Below, piece by piece: positions 1-7,506 of a stretch of DNA of 45,365 nt. Origin of the DNA: Rubripirellula obstinata (GTDB taxonomy: Bacteria > Planctomycetota > Planctomycetia > Pirellulales > Pirellulaceae); the NCBI RefSeq assembly GCF_001642955.1, contig NZ_LWSK01000042.1, forward strand, positions 1 to 45,365, read 5' to 3'. Each line of letters starts with the position of its first letter. The stretch's first letter is position 1. The translations under genes were made by a program, and so were the position numbers. The notes beneath the pieces were generated by a model. The model saw only the letters and a program-made list of their open reading frames with translations, ran no database searches and was not told the origin of the DNA.

Positions 1-135
1 CTTGGGTCGACAAGCAACTTGGAACGACCCTGACCGCTTTCCGCCGCCAAGTCCTGCCACGTTCGATAGGAAGCGATCCGGCCTAAATAACAAAAGCCCC
101 ATCAGATCCCAGTTGCGCAGCCCAGGCTGTGCCCG

Positions 136-161
136 ACTGAACCCTGGTGGGCCCAGCTACG
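136..161. repeat. Half copy of the CGTAGCTGG palindrome family
   Basis: Reads ACTGAACCCTGGTGGGCCC followed by AGCTACG. This matches the right arm of the full palindrome at 5705-5775 and the interrupted copy at 6915-7138. The left arm is not present here. Confidence 0.7.
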
Positions 162-205
162 AAAGATTTCGCCAAGACATTTCCCTAGCCGTTTGAGCAC
201 TCAAC

Positions 206-229
206 AAAAAGGGCCAGGCTAAAGCCTGG
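206..229 (-). terminator. Rho-independent terminator of the kinase gene
   Basis: On the minus strand CCAGGCT-tt-AGCCTGG forms a perfect 7-bp stem with a 2-base minimum loop. It is followed by CCC and a run of five T. It lies about 50 bases past the kinase stop codon, which is the expected place for an intrinsic terminator. Confidence 0.7.
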
Positions 230-276
230 AATCCAGCAAATTACGACATCTTTTGCAAGCCGCGAAATGCACCCAA

Positions 277-2055
277 TCAAAGTGGCGATAGTCGGACGAT
301 GTCGATGTCGGCGAACGTTGCTGCATTCTTGATGCAGCGTAGCTTGATTGATGTGATCGAACTTGCGTCGCATGGAAGGTTGCCGATCGGGTCGCCGTTG
401 ATCGTCAACGACGCAGATTTTTTGGTTCGCTGAAAGGTGAGACTTTGAAAAATGGGGTCTTGGTTGGGCGACGGACTAAATGTCATCGAAGTCGACGAAT
501 CTGAATCAGGTGAACTGGCGGACGATCGAAACGCTGCGGTGTATCCATCAAAGCGAAGAACACCGCATTGCGTACTCTGATCCGAATGCATGAAGCTAAC
601 TTCGACGACGCTGTCCACCGAAAGCCGCAAGCCGAACCGTAACCGCAAGTTCGGCGAATCATTTTCTGATTTCGTCAGCGGAATTGTCATCTGTGAACCT
701 TCGCTACCGACCAAGACGCGACTGCCATCGCTTGCAACGCCCGGAGACCAGCTTCCGGATTGGCGGAAAAGCGGAACACTTTCTCCATTGAATAAAGGCT
801 GCGGGAATCCATCGACTATCCACTCTTCCGCTGCCTCGTTTGCTTCCGTCACCTCAGTTGATCGGCTGTGCGAATACGCGATGGCGGCGGTGATCCCAAC
901 GACAATCAGAACGATAGTAACGAAGCCCTTCGTTTTCATACGGCGATCATGCGTTGCGTCAGCGTTTCTGCGAACGGCAGACCGGGTCTTGGGGGACGAG
1001 CGACGATCGATGTCAACCAACTCATCGATCCTCGATATCAGTTCTTCATAATCTGCGATGCGATCTTCTGGATTGGTTTCAGTCATGTCGCGAAAGAGTG
1101 CGACGGATTGTTTCGATACCGACGCATCGATTTCGTCTCGCCAGCGATCATCGCCGACTGATTTTTGCATGATTGTCCGCATCGCTGATCGATCAGAACA
1201 CGGTGGCAGCCCGGTCAACATGTGGTAAACGGTTGCGCCCATTGAATAGATATCGGCTCGCGCATCGACGTGGGTGTCATGTAATTGTTCAGGCGAAACA
1301 TACGCGGGCGTGCCAAGCGTGGTGCCGGTTGCCGTGATTTGGCTGGCGTCATTTTCTTGGGATTCGAAAGCCAATCCAAAGTCGGCGACCTTCACGAAGG
1401 GAACGCCGGGTGGCAAGTTCGTTCCTGCCGGTGCGTGGCTGAGCAATAAGTTGGCTGGCTTGATGTCACGGTGGGTGATCCCGGCATCGTTGGCATGGGA
1501 AAGCGCCGAAGCGACTTGCCGCGCGATTAACCATGTCACGTCTTCTGGAATCGGTGATTGTCGGCGAATGAACTCCGCCAGTGTTTCGCCTTCGACCAAC
1601 TCCATCGCAATGAAGAAACGTCCTTGATGAAAGCCACTGTCAAATGCGGTAACAATGTGGGGATGATGCAAGCTTGCGATCGCATGGGCTTCGCGTTGCA
1701 TCCGTGATTGGCCAGTGGTCGAAGCGTTTCGAGATCGCACGTTGATGGTTTTCAATGCAACGTCACGGCCGAGCGCATTTTGGTGCGCCCGGAACACCAT
1801 TCCACCCGCGCCGCAGCCCATCAATCCTGTTAACGCATATCCGGGTGCAAGGCTTTCGGGGCGACACAATAAATTGATCGCATCGACTTCATACAATTCA
1901 AGCATCGACAGAGACAGGGCTGCGTCAGACGGCTGGACGTTTGCTTGCAGCGAATGATCCAGGATCTTTTCGACGTGATGCCGTTCCAAAAGACCGTGCC
2001 GCATGGCGACGGCGACAAAGCTATTGTCTTCCAACTCAACCGTTTCGTCGTTCAT
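277..2055 (-). CDS. Membrane-anchored Ser/Thr protein kinase (PknB-like)
   Basis: This 592-residue protein is a Hanks-type Ser/Thr kinase with one membrane anchor. About 70 N-terminal residues precede the kinase domain (about 72-345). The glycine-rich loop GCGAGGMV is at 80-87, the ATP lysine in ALKT at 102, HRDIKPAN with catalytic Asp197 at 195-202, the DFG Asp at 225, and SPEQ replaces the usual APE. A transmembrane helix at about 377-395 is followed by a roughly 190-residue extracytoplasmic beta-rich region that resembles a laminin-G-like sandwich; that comparison is weak. The ATG at 2055 is chosen because GGAA lies 7 bases upstream; a TTG two codons earlier is also open. It follows the thioredoxin-fold lipoprotein gene by 45 bases and ends in a terminator, so it is probably the last gene of the dsbD-cysH run. 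Substrates are unknown. Confidence 0.9.
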   Translation of the reverse strand: MNDETVELEDNSFVAVAMRHGLLERHHVEKILDHSLQANVQPSDAALSLSMLELYEVDAINLLCRPESLAPGYALTGLMGCGAGGMVFRAHQNALGRDVALKTINVRSRNASTTGQSRMQREAHAIASLHHPHIVTAFDSGFHQGRFFIAMELVEGETLAEFIRRQSPIPEDVTWLIARQVASALSHANDAGITHRDIKPANLLLSHAPAGTNLPPGVPFVKVADFGLAFESQENDASQITATGTTLGTPAYVSPEQLHDTHVDARADIYSMGATVYHMLTGLPPCSDRSAMRTIMQKSVGDDRWRDEIDASVSKQSVALFRDMTETNPEDRIADYEELISRIDELVDIDRRSSPKTRSAVRRNADATHDRRMKTKGFVTIVLIVVGITAAIAYSHSRSTEVTEANEAAEEWIVDGFPQPLFNGESVPLFRQSGSWSPGVASDGSRVLVGSEGSQMTIPLTKSENDSPNLRLRFGLRLSVDSVVEVSFMHSDQSTQCGVLRFDGYTAAFRSSASSPDSDSSTSMTFSPSPNQDPIFQSLTFQRTKKSASLTINGDPIGNLPCDASSITSIKLRCIKNAATFADIDIVRLSPL

Positions 2056-2100
2056 GGGCAAATTCCGCGAACAACATGCATCCGAGAAATCGTTTGCGTC

Positions 2101-2811
2101 TTACGATCCATTGGCATCGCTAAGCACTCCCAGCATCGCACGAACGGACGGACGATCCGCCGACATGTCTGCACCGACGTAGGCCAGACGCACGTTTCCA
2201 CTTTTGTCGATGATGAAAGTTGACGGGTGGGCCAAGTTCGACGCGATGTTGAAATAGCCAACGGCGCTGAGGTCTTCGTCAAGCACCAATGGAAAGGGAA
2301 CGCTATCGACGGCAGCCTTTTCTGTTTTTTTGGCGGCTTCCACAAACTCATCTAAATGATCGCGAGCGCCTGGGTACACAACCAGGATTTCAGTATCCAG
2401 CTTTTCGAACTTGTCGTAGTTGGCAACCAAGCGAGAGGTTTGTGTCTTACAGAACGGACACAACATGCCACCGCCAAATCCCTCCGTGAATACAAGCACA
2501 ACATTTTTGCTACCCAAGTATTCTTTCAAGGCAACACGTTTTCCCGTCGTGTCCAAGAATACTAAACCGTCCAGCCCCGTGGGGACTTCGATATTGGATT
2601 GGACTTCATCTTTGAACACAATGTCGGCGGGATCTGGCATCGCCATCTTTCCCATCGGCATCGCGTTGTTAGACCCCTGGATCTTCTCGACCGAATCGAC
2701 GATATCCTGTGGTGAACATCCGGAAAGCGTAAGGCAAATTGTCATCGCTGAGAAAGTGAACAGGAACGCGCAAGTCGTGTTGAGTAGGTCGTTTCGCATG
2801 AGCATCGCCAT
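2101..2811 (-). CDS. Thioredoxin-fold (AhpC/TSA-like redoxin) lipoprotein
   Basis: The protein, about 236 residues, begins with a hydrophobic segment ending in the lipobox LSGC, so it is probably a lipid-anchored envelope protein. The rest is a thioredoxin-like fold of the AhpC/TSA-redoxin group. GGGMLCPFC carries a CxxC pair that would be the redox centre, and HPSTFIIDKSGNV is the typical late beta-hairpin with the cis-proline region. It could be a peroxidase-like or thiol-reductase protein; the exact reaction cannot be told. No strong Shine-Dalgarno motif decides the start. Three in-frame ATGs (2811, 2805, 2799) are possible and the longest is given. It lies between cysH and the kinase, and upstream is a DsbD-like electron donor that could keep its CxxC reduced. 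Confidence 0.8.
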   Translation of the reverse strand: MAMLMRNDLLNTTCAFLFTFSAMTICLTLSGCSPQDIVDSVEKIQGSNNAMPMGKMAMPDPADIVFKDEVQSNIEVPTGLDGLVFLDTTGKRVALKEYLGSKNVVLVFTEGFGGGMLCPFCKTQTSRLVANYDKFEKLDTEILVVYPGARDHLDEFVEAAKKTEKAAVDSVPFPLVLDEDLSAVGYFNIASNLAHPSTFIIDKSGNVRLAYVGADMSADRPSVRAMLGVLSDANGS

Positions 2812-2871
2812 TAGATTGTGTAGATTGAAACTTCGGTGGGCAATGAAACTTGGTGGGTGTGATTCTTCCAA

Positions 2872-3576
2872 TTAGGTGTGCAAACCGCACTCCTGTTTCA
2901 TTCCCCGGAATCGGGTGTTTCGTTCGGTGTCATCAGTCGTCGATAACGGACGGCTTGAATGATAGTCACCGACGGTTGCGTAACCTTGTTCAAAGAGAGG
3001 ATGTTGCGGCAAGTGATGTTGTTGTTGATAGCGATAGACATCCCGAGTGGTCCATTCCAAAATGGGATAGATGCGATAGCGTGTGCCGGTTCGTTTGATT
3101 GGCGGCAGATGCTTACGAAAATCAGTTTGGTCGGCTCGAAGCCCCGAAACCCAACCGTGAACATTGAGCTCTGCTAGCGCACGGTTCATCGGTTCAACTT
3201 TGCGAATCTGATCGTACTTGTTTAGGTCTTCAAGGTTCTCGCTTTCCCAAAGTCGTCCTAGACGTGATTCCATTTGCGACGGGCTCAATGCCGATTCATA
3301 GACTTTCAAGTTCAGGCCAAGCCGACGAGTCAGTGTCGTTGCATATTGGTACGTTTCTTCGTGCAGGTATCCAGTATCGACCCAGATGACCGGGACGTTT
3401 GGCATGATTTGCGTTGCCATGTGTAGCGTCACCGCAGACTGAATTCCAAAACTAGTGCTGACAGCCAATGAGTCGCCAAACTCCTCTGCCGCCCACTGCA
3501 TCAGGTGCTCTGCGCTGAGTCCAGTAAATTGGGCCTCCATCGATTCAGTCATAGATCCTTCGAGACTCGTAAGCAT
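2872..3576 (-). CDS. cysH: Phosphoadenylyl-sulfate reductase
   Basis: A 234-residue member of the CysH family, which reduces (phospho)adenylyl sulfate to sulfite with thioredoxin in assimilatory sulfate reduction. The nucleotide-binding loop is STSFGIQSAV, KVEPMN and SGLRADQ follow the E. coli enzyme closely, and the protein ends in ECGLHT with catalytic Cys230. The paired-cysteine [4Fe-4S] motifs of APS reductases are absent, so PAPS is the likelier substrate. The length is close to the E. coli enzyme (244). The ATG at 3576 has GGAA 7 bases upstream. It sits between dsbD and the redoxin lipoprotein. No other sulfate-assimilation genes are visible in this window. Confidence 0.92.
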   Translation of the reverse strand: MLTSLEGSMTESMEAQFTGLSAEHLMQWAAEEFGDSLAVSTSFGIQSAVTLHMATQIMPNVPVIWVDTGYLHEETYQYATTLTRRLGLNLKVYESALSPSQMESRLGRLWESENLEDLNKYDQIRKVEPMNRALAELNVHGWVSGLRADQTDFRKHLPPIKRTGTRYRIYPILEWTTRDVYRYQQQHHLPQHPLFEQGYATVGDYHSSRPLSTTDDTERNTRFRGMKQECGLHT

Positions 3577-3653
3577 CCTGATGTTCCTAATGCGATGTAA
3601 TACAAATTTTTGTGGTCGAGAGTCACACAGTGGTGTTGAAAAGATCTTGCGAG

Positions 3654-5564
3654 TTATTCAACTGAGTAGCTGACTCGCGAGATTCGTGATTGTTCCGGTT
3701 TTCGGGTCAATGCTTCAACAAACGGTTCACCCGACGAGAAAAGCCCATCAAGCAAGATCGGTTCGCTGGGGTTGTTGGCTGGGAAGATTGCGTAGAACGG
3801 AATGGATGCCGCGGAATTGCCAAGCTTTCGCAACAGTTCATCCACGGCGGGATTTGATTCGGTCTTATCGGCACGCAGTGCGACGGTGCCACTTTCGCGA
3901 AGCGCTGCCGCGACCGCATCGGTTTCAATCGCGGACGCTTCATTCGTTTTACAGGTCAAACACCAGTCGGCGGTAAAGTCGATAAAGACCGGTTTGCCAT
4001 CGCGAACCAGCGACTCGAACAATTCGGGCGAGTACGTTTTCCAGGCAATGTGATCAGGCGACTGATTTTCTGATACGGTTTGAATCTTTGCATCAACAAG
4101 TGCTGCACCAGTCGTTTGGCTGGCGACGAATCGGCCGACAGCCCGCTCGAATCGTGATTGCATGACGTCTTGCAACCAACCGAAGGAAACCAGTGCCGTG
4201 ACCACGACCATGGATGTTGCGATACTCCAAGCTTTCACTTGTTCGCGGGCGGGCGCGTAGCCGGGCGTTTGCGAGGCGTACCAAACGGCCATCCCAATCC
4301 CCAGCATCAGAAGTACGGTGGGAACGACCGACGCGATCGGCATGAAACTGATCAGATACACGACCGTGGCCAGCATGACGAAACCCATCAACTGCTTGAA
4401 CGTGACCATCCAATTGCCAGGCTTGGGCAGAAAACGAATCATCGATGGGAACAATCCAACGACCAAGTAGGGACTGGCCATACCAAGGCCCACCGCCGCG
4501 AAAACGCAATACGTCAAGTAGGTCGGCTGGGTGACAGCCCACGCAAGAGCCGCACCCAGAAACGGTCCGCTGCAAGGTGTCGCTAGCAGGGTGCTTAGAA
4601 TGCCCTTGCTGAATGCTCCACCGTAGCCTTCCTGTTTCGTTGTTCCATTGCCAGCGCCAATGAATCCTGGAAGCGGGATTTCCCAAACACCAAGAAAGCT
4701 GAGGCCGAACGCGAAAACGATCGCCGACAAGGTGACCGTGAATCCGGCGCTGCTGAATTGTTCGCCCCAACCAAGCCCGGCGAATACGGCAAACGTCGCC
4801 AGGATCAACATCACCGACAACAACCCGGCAGTGTACGCCAAGTTCATCAATAGAATTTGTTTGCGATCAGCATTGGCCTGCTGGACGAACGACAATAGTT
4901 TCAGGCCAACGACAGGCAGAACGCAAGGCATAAGGTTGAGCAAGAATCCGGCTACGAAAGCCAGCGGAATGACCGACCATGCGGATTGAGTTTGCGACGA
5001 CGTTACCTGAAGATTCGAGAGCGAAAAACTAGCTGTATCATCGCTTAAATTTTGATTTGAAGCGGCGACAGATTTTACCGTTTGGTAGTCGGCTTTGAAG
5101 GAATAAGTCGTGGGCGCGAAGCAGCGGTCACCTTCACAGGCTTGCGCGAAAACGGTTCCGGCGAGAACTTCGGGTGGATCGGATACTTCGGTTGCCAACT
5201 CGTCGCGGATGGTCAGCGGGGCTCGCCATTGGACGGTGCCTTCAAATTCGTGTAACTCGATCCCGAGTGATTCATGCTGAACTAAGATCGGCTTTCGATC
5301 AGCGACGAACTCTCCAACCGATTCGATTCGATCTGGAAGATCAGTGATCGCGATCTTGGTGGCAAGAAATGGCTTCGGTTGTGATTGAGCATAGATGTGA
5401 AGGCCATCGAAAACCTTTGCGGTGACGACCAATTCGGCTTCGCCGGTTTTCGTTTGTTCAATCGTTGCCGAAACGTTCACATCCGCCCAGGTATCCGATT
5501 CTTGCCCCAGCACGACTGAAGTCGTAAGAGCGAGAAACAGAATTGGAATGATTTGTTGAAGCAT
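3654..5564 (-). CDS. DsbD-family thiol:disulfide interchange protein
   Basis: This 636-residue protein has the full three-part plan of DsbD, which carries electrons from cytoplasmic thioredoxin across the inner membrane to periplasmic thiol proteins. A signal peptide (1-21, ending VVLGQ) leads into a periplasmic immunoglobulin-like alpha domain with the pair in ACEGDRCFAP. The central part (about 195-480) is a bundle of membrane helices including LMPCVLPVVGL and ATPCSGPFLG, with the cysteines typical of the beta domain. The C-terminal thioredoxin domain has FTADWCLTC at about residue 533. The start at 5564 is preferred to an earlier TTG because AAGGA lies about 9 bases upstream and the signal peptide begins there. 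It is the first gene of a run continuing with cysH (77 bases apart), the redoxin and the kinase. Confidence 0.9.
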   Translation of the reverse strand: MLQQIIPILFLALTTSVVLGQESDTWADVNVSATIEQTKTGEAELVVTAKVFDGLHIYAQSQPKPFLATKIAITDLPDRIESVGEFVADRKPILVQHESLGIELHEFEGTVQWRAPLTIRDELATEVSDPPEVLAGTVFAQACEGDRCFAPTTYSFKADYQTVKSVAASNQNLSDDTASFSLSNLQVTSSQTQSAWSVIPLAFVAGFLLNLMPCVLPVVGLKLLSFVQQANADRKQILLMNLAYTAGLLSVMLILATFAVFAGLGWGEQFSSAGFTVTLSAIVFAFGLSFLGVWEIPLPGFIGAGNGTTKQEGYGGAFSKGILSTLLATPCSGPFLGAALAWAVTQPTYLTYCVFAAVGLGMASPYLVVGLFPSMIRFLPKPGNWMVTFKQLMGFVMLATVVYLISFMPIASVVPTVLLMLGIGMAVWYASQTPGYAPAREQVKAWSIATSMVVVTALVSFGWLQDVMQSRFERAVGRFVASQTTGAALVDAKIQTVSENQSPDHIAWKTYSPELFESLVRDGKPVFIDFTADWCLTCKTNEASAIETDAVAAALRESGTVALRADKTESNPAVDELLRKLGNSAASIPFYAIFPANNPSEPILLDGLFSSGEPFVEALTRKPEQSRISRVSYSVE

Positions 5565-5704
5565 GACTTGGAATCCTTTTACGGGGATATCAACTTGGGC
5601 GAAACTGTCTCGGTGGTGATACAAAAAAAGGTCATACGGCAGGGCATTGCCGTACAACCTCCGCAAACGACATGCGTTTGCTTAGGAAATTAGGCGAAAC
5701 CTTT

Positions 5705-5775
5705 CGTAGCTGGTCCCGCCAGGGTTCAGTCGAGTATCGTTCCTGATGAACTGAACCCTGGCGGGCCCAGCTACG
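5705..5775. repeat. Full CGTAGCTGG-family palindrome (REP-like)
   Basis: A 26-base arm starting CGTAGCTGG and running to GGGTTCAGT faces its inverted copy ending CCCAGCTACG, with about 20 bases between and one mismatch in the arms. GTAG at the foot recalls REP elements. It lies between the YHS-like gene and dsbD. It is the uninterrupted sibling of the copy at 6915-7138. Confidence 0.85.
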
Positions 5776-5806
5776 GGAAGATCGGGAAGTCATTTCGGAC
5801 AGTTCT

Positions 5807-6787
5807 TTACTTGATCACTTTCAGCGATGAGGGCTGAAGCCATGAGATTTTTCCTTGGGTCTTCACGATCCTACCTTCAACAGCAAGTTCCTTATTTCCG
5901 AAACGGTCTTTGTAGATTTGCGGGTAGTTCTTGTGAGCGCCTTCGACGACCGTGACGCTGCCATCTTTTCCGACAACGGCCAAACCAAGTTCATCGGGGG
6001 CCGACAATGGCGTGACACCAAATTCGCATGCCGCACATCCGCTTCGTCCAACCAAGCGAACCCCGTTTTGGGTTGCGTTCATGCCTGACTTGTTCATCAT
6101 TTCAAGCTTTGAAACAAACTGTTCAGGAGACCCGCGAAACATGTTGGCTTCGTTGTCCGACGGAAATAGGTAACGCAGACCATTGTGAATCACCGTATGA
6201 TCAGTCGATCCGGGCATGTGTTTTCCCATCTTGACTAAGCAGACAACGCATTCGCCATCAGCACCCAAGTCGGTGTTCGCAAACTCAGCAGGATTTGCCT
6301 TGAACGCGTCTTTTTCATTGGCACTGGGGAACAGGTAAAGACGGCTGTTGTGCAGCACTGGATGTTGAACGGTTCCCGGCACACGTTTGCCAGCCTTTTC
6401 GTAACAAACGATGCAGTCACCATTGAGAGCCGGAACAAATTTTTCAGGACTGGCGTCAAACATCGCTTTGATGTTTTCACCTGGGAAGTAATAAGTCACA
6501 CCGTCGAAGGTCGAACTGATGTTTGGGCTTCCTTTTTCCCATGCTTTCTTCATCACGACGCAAACCGGGCAATAACCATCGAGCCCGATCTTGGTCTTGA
6601 CCGTGCTGCGATGGTTCATCATCGAGTTGGTTTTGACTGCCGGGCGGTTGGTTGTCGCCTGGGTGTTTCTGGTTCCGTAGCTTCTGGAACCGCTTTGTCC
6701 CAATGCGATGTTTGCAGTCATTGGAACGGTCAATGCGGTGATCGTTAAAACAGAAAGAAGTCGTCGTCGGGTGTGTCGCAGTTTCAT
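5807..6787 (-). CDS. Secreted protein with three YHS-like CxxC modules
   Basis: The 326-residue product has a signal peptide (about 1-30, ending NIALGQ) and three successive modules of about 52 residues (roughly 70-120, 121-172, 173-228). Each has a CPVC, CIVC or CVVC pair near its start, then an aromatic-F-P patch (YYFPG, YLFPS) and a final F..(S/N)P..F. This resembles the YHS/TRASH-like metal-binding fold, but the assignment is by pattern only. A fourth pair, GCAACEFG, opens a different C-terminal domain. Metal or haem binding, or thiol chemistry, in the envelope is plausible. It lies upstream of the dsbD-cysH-redoxin run on the same strand, separated by a REP-like palindrome. DsbD could reduce its many CxxC pairs, but this is inference. 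Confidence 0.75.
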   Translation of the reverse strand: MKLRHTRRRLLSVLTITALTVPMTANIALGQSGSRSYGTRNTQATTNRPAVKTNSMMNHRSTVKTKIGLDGYCPVCVVMKKAWEKGSPNISSTFDGVTYYFPGENIKAMFDASPEKFVPALNGDCIVCYEKAGKRVPGTVQHPVLHNSRLYLFPSANEKDAFKANPAEFANTDLGADGECVVCLVKMGKHMPGSTDHTVIHNGLRYLFPSDNEANMFRGSPEQFVSKLEMMNKSGMNATQNGVRLVGRSGCAACEFGVTPLSAPDELGLAVVGKDGSVTVVEGAHKNYPQIYKDRFGNKELAVEGRIVKTQGKISWLQPSSLKVIK

Positions 6788-6914
6788 GGCAAATTTTAAA
6801 AGTGAGTTAGATGGGTTGGTGTCGTCTTGCCCTGCTTAATGGTGATTGCGCACAGACGTCCGCCAACGCTGCGGATGTCTAGGGAACTGTCCCGAAATAG
6901 CTTTCCGATTTTCC

Positions 6915-7138
6915 CGTAGCTGGGCCCGCCAGGGTTCAGTCGAGCTTCATCCGATCGTGGACTGAACCCAACGCCTTGAAGGGGTTCTAAATCGTTTAAC
7001 CGCGTTGGGCATCGCCCCGCGCGTTGTGCTGACCCGAACGCGCGGGGCGATGCCCACGCGGCTAAACGAACTAACACGTTTTTTCCGGGACCAAAACTCT
7101 TCATGGCGTTGGACTGAACCCTGGCGGGATCAGCTACG
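6915..7138. repeat. CGTAGCTGG palindrome interrupted by an insertion
   Basis: The left arm (6915-6969) and right arm (7110-7138) together rebuild the same palindrome seen intact at 5705-5775. The inserted DNA (6970-7109) is flanked by TGGACTGAACCC on both sides (6958-6969 and 7110-7121). Confidence 0.8.
6970..7109. mobile_element. MITE-like palindromic element (family with GCGTGGGCATCGCC core)
   Basis: About 140 bases with terminal inverted repeats (AACGCCTTGAAG against AACGCCATGAAG) around a strong GC-rich palindrome (arms about 7002-7023 and 7039-7059, one extra T in the left arm). It carries no gene. The flanking 12-base duplication marks it as an insertion. Related copies or fragments are at 15711-15776, 18867-18945, 40669-40706 and 45238-45365. 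Confidence 0.75.
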
Positions 7139-7506
7139 TTTTGAAACAGTCTTTAGGGAAAGGCGATCGAACTGGCCCGCGGCTCACGAGAACGTCCGGC
7201 TTATCAATGTCGTAATGGCTGCCCAAAACCAATTAATCTAGCCGCGCAGCGATGACAGACCTCCGGGGCTATTCCCAAACATTCCGATAGCGCAGCGATC
7301 AACGACTATTTACATTTAGTCTGTTCGACGTCCCCTGGAAGAGGTCGAGCCAAAGCGTGAGAGAGGGCTTTCGAGCAATGCTGCTCCGTTCCGGCTGCCC
7401 AAGCGTCCAACCTCTGCCCGCTACGCGGTGGAGGTGGGAAACTGCACGACGCCCTGCGCGGACAATCGCATGCCTCAACACATTGAACATTCAGTGGGGA
7501 TGAATG

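Larger units (their letters stand above)
1..276. other. Gene-free left edge with a half-repeat and a terminator
   Basis: No convincing gene is seen. The stretch holds one half-copy of the CGTAGCTGG-type palindromic repeat (136-161) and the terminator of the kinase gene that ends at 277. A short open frame on the plus strand reads through the repeat and has no recognisable protein features. Confidence 0.6.
6788..7506. other. Long intergenic region with nested repeats
   Basis: The 719 bases between the YHS-like gene and the gyrA stop contain a CGTAGCTGG palindrome interrupted by a MITE-like element (6915-7138). The remaining 7139-7506 has only short open frames without recognisable protein features. 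No RNA gene is evident. Confidence 0.55.

Noticed and set aside
218-228. RnfB second ferredoxin motif seen as missing a cluster ligand (residues, not bases: Ala228)
   Set aside because: Single-cluster ferredoxins often have Ala-Pro there and use a remote Cys-Pro as fourth ligand; Cys256 fits this role, so loss of the cluster is not implied.
7299-7490. Small 63-codon gene downstream of gyrA
   Set aside because: No ribosome-binding site, no recognisable features; probably a chance frame in intergenic DNA.
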